In this document: positions 58,805-64,000 of the stretch, in pieces | Layout of the letters: each line of letters opens with the position of its first letter | Position numbering within the stretch: position 1 is the stretch's first letter | From: Dasypus novemcinctus | Lineage: Eukaryota; Chordata; Mammalia; Cingulata; Dasypodidae | Direction of reading: 5' to 3' | NCBI RefSeq assembly: GCF_030445035.2 | Contig: NC_080676.1 | Span: 16,902,940-16,966,939 of the forward strand | Length of the DNA stretch: 64,000 bases | Notes under the pieces: generated by a model | What the model was told of the DNA's origin: nothing | Databases searched by the model: none | Seen by the model: the letters and a program-made list of their open reading frames with translations, nothing else | Translations under genes and position numbers: made by a program

Positions 58805-59276
58805 AAAATTTTTTTTAATTTTTAATTTTTAAATTTTATTTCTCTCCCTCCCTCCATTGTCCATTCTCTGTGTCCATTCACTGCGTGTTCTTCTGTGTTT
58901 GCTTGTGTTTTCATTAGGTGGCTCTGGGAACTAATCCTGGGACCGTCTGGAGTGGGAGAGAGGTGCCACCTCAGCTCCCTGGTTTACTGCATCTCTTATT
59001 GTCTCTCCTCTGTGTCTCCTTTTGTTGCATCATCTTGGTGCACCAACTCCCCATGTGGGCCAGCACCCCTGTGCGGGGCAGCACTCCAGCATGGGTCTGC
59101 ATTCCTGTATGGGCCAGCACTCCATGCAGGCCAGTTCTCCACACAGGCCAGCAGTCTGCATGGGCCAGCTCGCCACATGGGCCAGCTTGTCCTCACCATG
59201 AGACCCTGTATATTGAAACTGGACCTCCTATATAGTAGACAGGAGCCCAATTATTTGAGCCACATCTCCTTCCCCC
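58805..59276 (-). mobile_element. DAS-type SINE, long subfamily (~470 bp)
   Basis: A perfect 10-bp duplication 'tatggtttta' lies at 58795-58804 and 59277-59286. The body carries repeated 'gtgggccagcac'-type units and, at about 58910-59000, the reverse of the internal block found in 16586-17060 ('gggagctgaggtgg', 'ctctcccactccaga'). Frames of 84-130 codons through it on both strands are SINE sequence. Confidence 0.93.
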
Positions 59277-59286
59277 TATGGTTTTA

Positions 59287-59690
59287 GTTCAACTGTGATT
59301 TGAAAATGAGTTGCTTCCATTTTATTATGAAAGAATGGCAAAAACAATAACAGTAACCAAAACCAAATTAGAAAAAATAAAGAAGAAAGAAATGATATTG
59401 CTTCTTAGCCATGTGGCTAAGATCAAGTGTAGTATCTGTTCTTATGGGTTTAATATCTGATACATCCTCTATCTGAGGACAACATATTAAATGGATTTTT
59501 GGAACAGGGAGATGGAATAGGAGCTTGCCCCATCCATTCCATGCATCGACCTGGTATTGCAGTACCTCCAGGAACAGTGCAGGAAAAAAAAAAGAAAACT
59601 ATTGAAAATTCTTTATCCTTACCCCTCCTCCCCATTTCCAGACCCTGAGGTAATCCCTGTTTGCAGTTTCCTTCCAGATAGGTATCTCCC
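59287..59690. other. No recognisable feature
   Basis: Unique-looking; a 61-codon minus-strand frame at 59450-59635 is not recognisable. Confidence 0.4.
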
Positions 59691-59715
59691 TATCTATCTA
59701 CCTATCTATCTATCT
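59691..59715 (+). repeat. (TATC)n microsatellite
   Basis: Five to six TATC/TACC units at the edge of the L1 3' UTR. Confidence 0.8.
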
Positions 59716-60983
59716 GGTAAATCAACTGAATGAACATGCAGAAAATTAGGAGTTCCTATATACTCCACCCTTCACAAACACAGTTTTCCCTATTAGAATA
59801 CTTTGCGTTAGTGTTACAATTCATAAGCATTATTATAATTATATTATTGACTATAGTCCAGTGTTTCAGTCAGGGTTTACTGTGTTGTACAGTGCTATGT
59901 GCTTCTTTTTTTTTCAATTTTATTCTATCAACATATATAGATGTAAAATTTCCCCTTTAGCCACATTCAAATATATAATACAGTTGTATTTATATTCACA
60001 ATATTATGCTACCATCTTTACCATCCATTACCGAAATTTTCCATTGCCTCAAACAGAAACTCTGTACCCATTAAGCATTAACAACCCATTCCCTACCCAC
60101 AATCAGCCCCTGGTAACCTGTGTTCAAGTTTGTGACTCTATGAATTTCTTATTCTAATTATTTCATAGCCATGCTATAATTCAGTAGTTGCCCTTTGCTT
60201 GTTTTATTAGTATTTGCCCTTTTGATTCTGACTTACTTCACTCAACATTATGTTAAGGTTCATCTATGTTGTCACACATATCAGAACTTAATTTCTTTTT
60301 ATGGCTGAATAATACCCTGTTGTATGTATATATGACATTTTATTTATTGTTGATGGACACTTGGATTGCTTCCACCATATGGCAATTGTGAATATGCTGC
60401 TATGAACATCAGTGTGCAAATATCTGTTTGAGTCCCTACTATTAATTCTTATCAATATATACTTAGAAGAGGGATTGCCATATCATATGGTAATTTTATA
60501 CTTAATTTTTTGAGGCACTGACAAATGGTTTTCCGCAGTAACTGCCCCATTTTACATTCCTGTCTCCAAATCCTCTCCTACACTTGTTATTTTTCCACTA
60601 TTTGAATAGTACCCATTCTAGTAAATGTGATATCTATCTTATTTTGTTTTTGAATTGCATTTCCCTTACAGCTAATGATGTTGAGCATGTTTTCATGTGC
60701 TTATTGACTATTTGTTTATTTTCTTTGGAGAAATGTATATTCAAGTCTTTTGTCCAATTTTTTACTGAGTTGTCTTTTTGTTGTTGAGTTGGATTTCTTT
60801 ATATATTCTAGATATTAATCCTTTATCAGATATGTGGTTTCCAAATATTTTCTCCCATCCTGTAGGCTCTCCTTTTACTTTCATGATGAAGTCCTTTGGG
60901 GCAAAAAATTTTAATTTTGATGAAGCTTCATTTAAGTATTTTCTCTTTTATTGCCCATGCTTTTGTGTAAAGTCTAAAAAGCC

Positions 60984-61202
60984 TGTAAGGAGAGCCGCCC
61001 AGTGCGAAACAAAATTCAGCTGCTACCCAGGAATGGTGCTGCACACATGGACCGCTGACACAACAAGAAGACACACAGATTCCCGTGCTGCTGACAACAA
61101 CAGAAGTGGACAAAGAAGAACATGCAGAAATAGACACAGAGAACAGACAACTGGGGTAGGGGGAGGGGAGAGAAATAAATAAATAAAAATAAATCTTAAA
61201 AA
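60984..61202 (+). mobile_element. DAS-type SINE, 5'-truncated
   Basis: Only the 3' half is present: it starts at 'tgtaaggagagccgcccag' and runs through 'gctgacaacaacagaag' to an (aaataaat) tail. The A and B boxes are absent. The flanks 'aaaaagcc' at 60976-60983 and 61203-61210 are identical, so it inserted already truncated. Confidence 0.93.
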
Positions 61203-62200
61203 AAAAAGCCATTGCCTAATATGTTTGAGGATGCTTCCCTAAGTTTTCTTCTAGGAGTTTTAGAGTTTTGAATCTTATGTATTGCTAATTCTTTGATGCA
61301 ATTTGAGTTAATTTTTGTATGTAGTGTGGGTTGGAGTGCACCTTCATTCTTTTGCATATGAATATTAGTTTTCCCCATTCCATTTGTTGAAGAGATTATT
61401 CTTTCTTTATTGAGTGGTTTTTGCTCCCATTGTTAAAAAATCAATTAGCTGTTGCTATGAGGGTTTATTTCTGATCTCTCAATTTGATTTCTTTGGTCTC
61501 TATATCTGTCCTTATGCCAGTACCATACTGTTTTCATTGCTATATCTTTGTAATATTTTTTAAAATTGGAAAGTATGAGTCCTCTAACTTCATTCTTAAA
61601 AAAGGATTTTGCTTCCCCAGGGTCCCTTACATTCCATGTAAACTTGATGACTAGCTTTTCTGTTTCTGCAAAAATGGTTGTTGGACTTTTTATAGGGACT
61701 GAGTTGAATCTGTAAATCACTTTGCATAAATTGACATCTTACAATATTTCTTCTGATACATGAATACAGAATATCTTTCCATTTACCTAGGTCTTTGACA
61801 TCTTTCTATCTACAAATACTTTATATCCTCAATTAAATTTATTCCAGTATACATTATTCTTTTATTACTATTGTAAATGTAATTTTTTCTTGATTTCCTT
61901 TTCAGATTTTTTATTAGTAATGTATAGAAATACTACTGATTTTTGAGTTTTGGCTTTCTAGCCCACCAGTTTTCTGAGTTCATTTATTTGCTCTTGTAGC
62001 TTTGCTGTGAAATTTTAGGGATTTTCTATATATAGGATTAGGTCATCCTTTCCAATTTGGATGCCTTTTATTTCTTCTTTCTTGTCTAATTCTCTGGCTA
62101 AACCTTCCAGCATAACGTTGAGTGACAGTGGATACAGTGAATATTATTGTCTTGCTCTGGATCCTAGAGGGAGAACTTTCAGTCTTTCATCATTAAGTAT

Positions 62201-62673
62201 TGTGATGGTTTGAAGCTGGACGTATACCAGAAAAAACATGGTCTTAAATCTAATCCATGATTGTAGTTATTAGTCCATTTTCAGTAGGATGTTTTGATGA
62301 GGTTACTTCAGTTAAGGCATGACTCGCCTCAGTCGAAATGAGTCTTAATCCTATTACTGGAGTCCTTTATAATAGAATGAAATTCTGACATGGGAAGGAA
62401 ATGCCAAAGAAAGCAAGAAACTGGACATCTATGGACTCCAGAAGAGATGAGAGAGACTAGGGGATGCCACCATGTGCCTTGCCATAAGACAGAGGAACCA
62501 AGGATTGCTGGAAGCCAGTCCTAGGATGCCACCGTTTTTGGGCAAGAAACCATCTTGATGACACCCTGATTTGCCCCTTTTCCCATTCTCAAACCATGAG
62601 CGAATAAATTCCCATTGTTTAAGCTGATCTATTTCATAATGTTTTTTTTTGAGCAGCTTAGGAAATGAATACA
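62201..62673 (+). mobile_element. ERVL-type solo LTR with exact 5-bp duplication
   Basis: It begins TGTGATGGTTTGAAG and ends '...gaatACA'. Identical 'agtat' lies at 62196-62200 and 62674-62678. Joining the flanks restores L1 ORF2 sequence. Internal blocks: 'cttcagttaaggcatgac', 'cttaatcctattactggag', 'gtgccttgccataagaca' and a polyadenylation signal 'gcgaataaattcccattg'. There is no internal retroviral DNA; it is a recombined solo LTR. Confidence 0.9.
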
Positions 62674-62873
62674 AGTATCATATTAGCTTTGGATTTTTCA
62701 TATATACCCTTTATCATGTTGAGGAAGTTTCCTTCTATTCCTAATTTTCTGGAATTAAATGAAATAGTGATTTTATCAAGAAGGGGTACAGAATTTTGTC
62801 AAATGCATTTTTTTTTTGGTATCAGCTGAGATGATCATATGGGTTTATTCCCTTTGTTCTATTAATGCGGCAT

Positions 62874-63460
62874 TTTAGTTTGCCAAAGGGTTGTCAATGC
62901 AGAGTTCCAGGAATGGTTTGGCTTTTATAAAGGGATTTATTTGGGGGTAAATGCTTATAGTTCCAAGGTTGTGAAAAGTCCAACTCAAGACACTATAAGA
63001 GGTGCTTTCTCTTTAATGTCAGCTGCCAAGTATTGAAGCAAGATGGCAGGTGATCTCTGACTAGGTCTCTGCCTTCCTTTCCAGGCTACCATATCCCAGA
63101 GCTCAGCTATGTGCAACCAGGCATAGAAGCTTGTCTTTTACTGGCCTCTTCTCTCAGGCTTGGCTGCTCTGCTTTCTTCCTGAGTTCAGCTGCAAGCTAT
63201 CAGGCATATATACAGTTTATTTCTCCCTGGGCCTCAGCTCTTTTAGCCTCTCTTTTCCCTCACATGGCAGGATAAAATATGGTGGCACTCTCTTTTCCTA
63301 TGTTTCTTTGTTTATATCAGACCTAGCAAGAGGGTGGAAACTCAGCCTGAGTCATCTCTCACTAATGGAGTCCAATTTGAAAGAGCATCCCACCCACAGG
63401 AAAGAATTAATTCACAAACATAATCTTTCTCTTTTTGGGATTCATAAAATTTCAAACTAC
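62874..63460 (-). mobile_element. ERVL-like solo LTR of a second family (~587 bp)
   Basis: It interrupts L1 ORF2 ('ttgttctattaatgcgg' on the left, 'aaatgattttcccgtgttg' on the right). In reverse it opens 'gtagtttgaaattttatg', contains 'aaataaatccctttataaa' and 'gcctggaaaggaagg', and ends 'gccctttggcaaactaaa'-like. The flanks are only roughly duplicated, so boundaries are plus or minus a few bases. The 117-codon frame at 63131-63484 is LTR sequence. Confidence 0.65.
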
Positions 63461-64000
63461 GACGTAGTATTTTATATTAAATGATTTTCCCGTGTTGAAC
63501 CATCCTTGTGCCCCTGGGATACATCCCACTTTATCACAGTGTATAATTCCTTTAATGTGCTCTTCGATTCAGTTTGCTAGTATTTTGTTGAGGATCTTCG
63601 CAAGTGTATTCATGAGGGATTTTGGTCTGTAAATTTCTTTTCTGGTAATCTTTATCTGCATTTGGTGTTAGGATGATGTTGGCCTAATAGACTAAGTTAG
63701 GCAGTGCTCCTTTCCTTTGAATAGTTTGGAAGAATTTGAACAGACTTGTATTAATTCTTCTTGGACTGCTTGGTAAAATTCACTTCTGAAGACATCTGGT
63801 TCTGAGACATCTTTTTTTTCTGGGAGATTTTTGACTACTGACTCAATCTCTTTACTTTTAATTGGTCTTTTGAGATCTTCTATATCTACTTAAATCATTG
63901 TAGGTAGTTTGTGTGTTTCCAGCAATTTGTCCCTTTCATCTACATTATTTAATATGTTGGCATACCACTGTTCATAGTATCCTCTTACAATCCTTTTTAT

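Larger units (their letters stand above)
59720..64000 (-). mobile_element. L1 LINE, 3' part, continuing beyond the window
   Basis: The 3' UTR at 59720-60250 ('attaggagttcctatatact', 'ccctggtaacctgtg') is followed by reverse ORF2 from its C-terminus ('ctgaataataccctgttg', 'gttgatggacacttggattg') into the RT region at the right edge. The minus-strand frame 61445-61720 is the ORF2 stretch with K-F-T-W-N, K-Y-Y-K-D-I-A-M-K-T and W-Y-W-H-K-D-R. It is heavily mutated and interrupted by a SINE (60984-61202) and two LTRs (62201-62673, 62874-63460). The 5' part lies outside the window. Confidence 0.92.

Noticed and set aside
58895..59287. 130-codon plus-strand open frame
   Set aside because: Antisense of the long DAS SINE; a related frame appears at 16569-16870 on the opposite strand of the other long copy.

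Overview
This is nuclear genomic DNA of a placental mammal, most likely an armadillo (Dasypus or a close xenarthran). The diagnostic signal is nine copies of an armadillo-type tRNA-derived SINE (DAS family). They carry RNA polymerase III A and B boxes, an (AAATA)n-type tail and, in several cases, clear target-site duplications (TSDs). Around them lie older eutherian repeats: MIR, L2, MLT1 LTRs, a MER5A-like hAT element, ERVL-type solo LTRs and long L1 segments. Family names come from remembered consensus features; no alignment or database search was run.

No intact protein-coding gene or convincing exon is supported. Every longer open frame is explained by L1 ORF1/ORF2 remnants, by SINE or LTR sequence read in either direction, or by chance in AT-rich DNA. 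The only recognisable cellular gene is a broken, intronless copy of CDC42 on the minus strand at about 45.4-46.17 kb.

Layout: 0-1.2 kb holds MIR, MER5A and an L1 tail. 1.2-11 kb is AT-rich, repeat-poor single-copy-looking DNA. 11-14 kb holds old MIR, L2 and L1 scraps. 14-21.7 kb has three antisense MLT1 LTRs (one split by an L1 tail, one by a SINE), a further SINE and an ERVL LTR split by a SINE. 23.3-29.5 kb has two head-to-tail sense L1 ORF2 segments interrupted by a SINE, an ERVL LTR and another L1 tail. 30.1-32.8 kb has antisense L1 ORF2, an ERVL LTR and an MLT1. 33-39 kb is mostly unique. 39-41 kb is an antisense L1 3' end of unusual length. 42.5 kb has a small hAT fossil. 44-46.2 kb has an L1 tail and the CDC42 pseudogene. 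46.6-48.3 kb is L2 split by an MLT1 that is itself split by a SINE. 50.4-54.9 kb is an internally deleted, HAL1-like antisense L1 with its own probable TSD. 55-59.3 kb has SINEs and LTRs. 59.7-64 kb is an antisense L1 that runs off the window and carries a SINE and two LTRs.

The elements do not form a working pathway; the window is a stratified record of retrotransposition. The most useful observations are the HAL1-like element with a repeated 5' UTR, modular L1 3' UTRs, a long SINE subfamily seen twice, the decayed CDC42 retrocopy and the repeat-poor block at 1.2-11 kb. I did not find a new biological system here.
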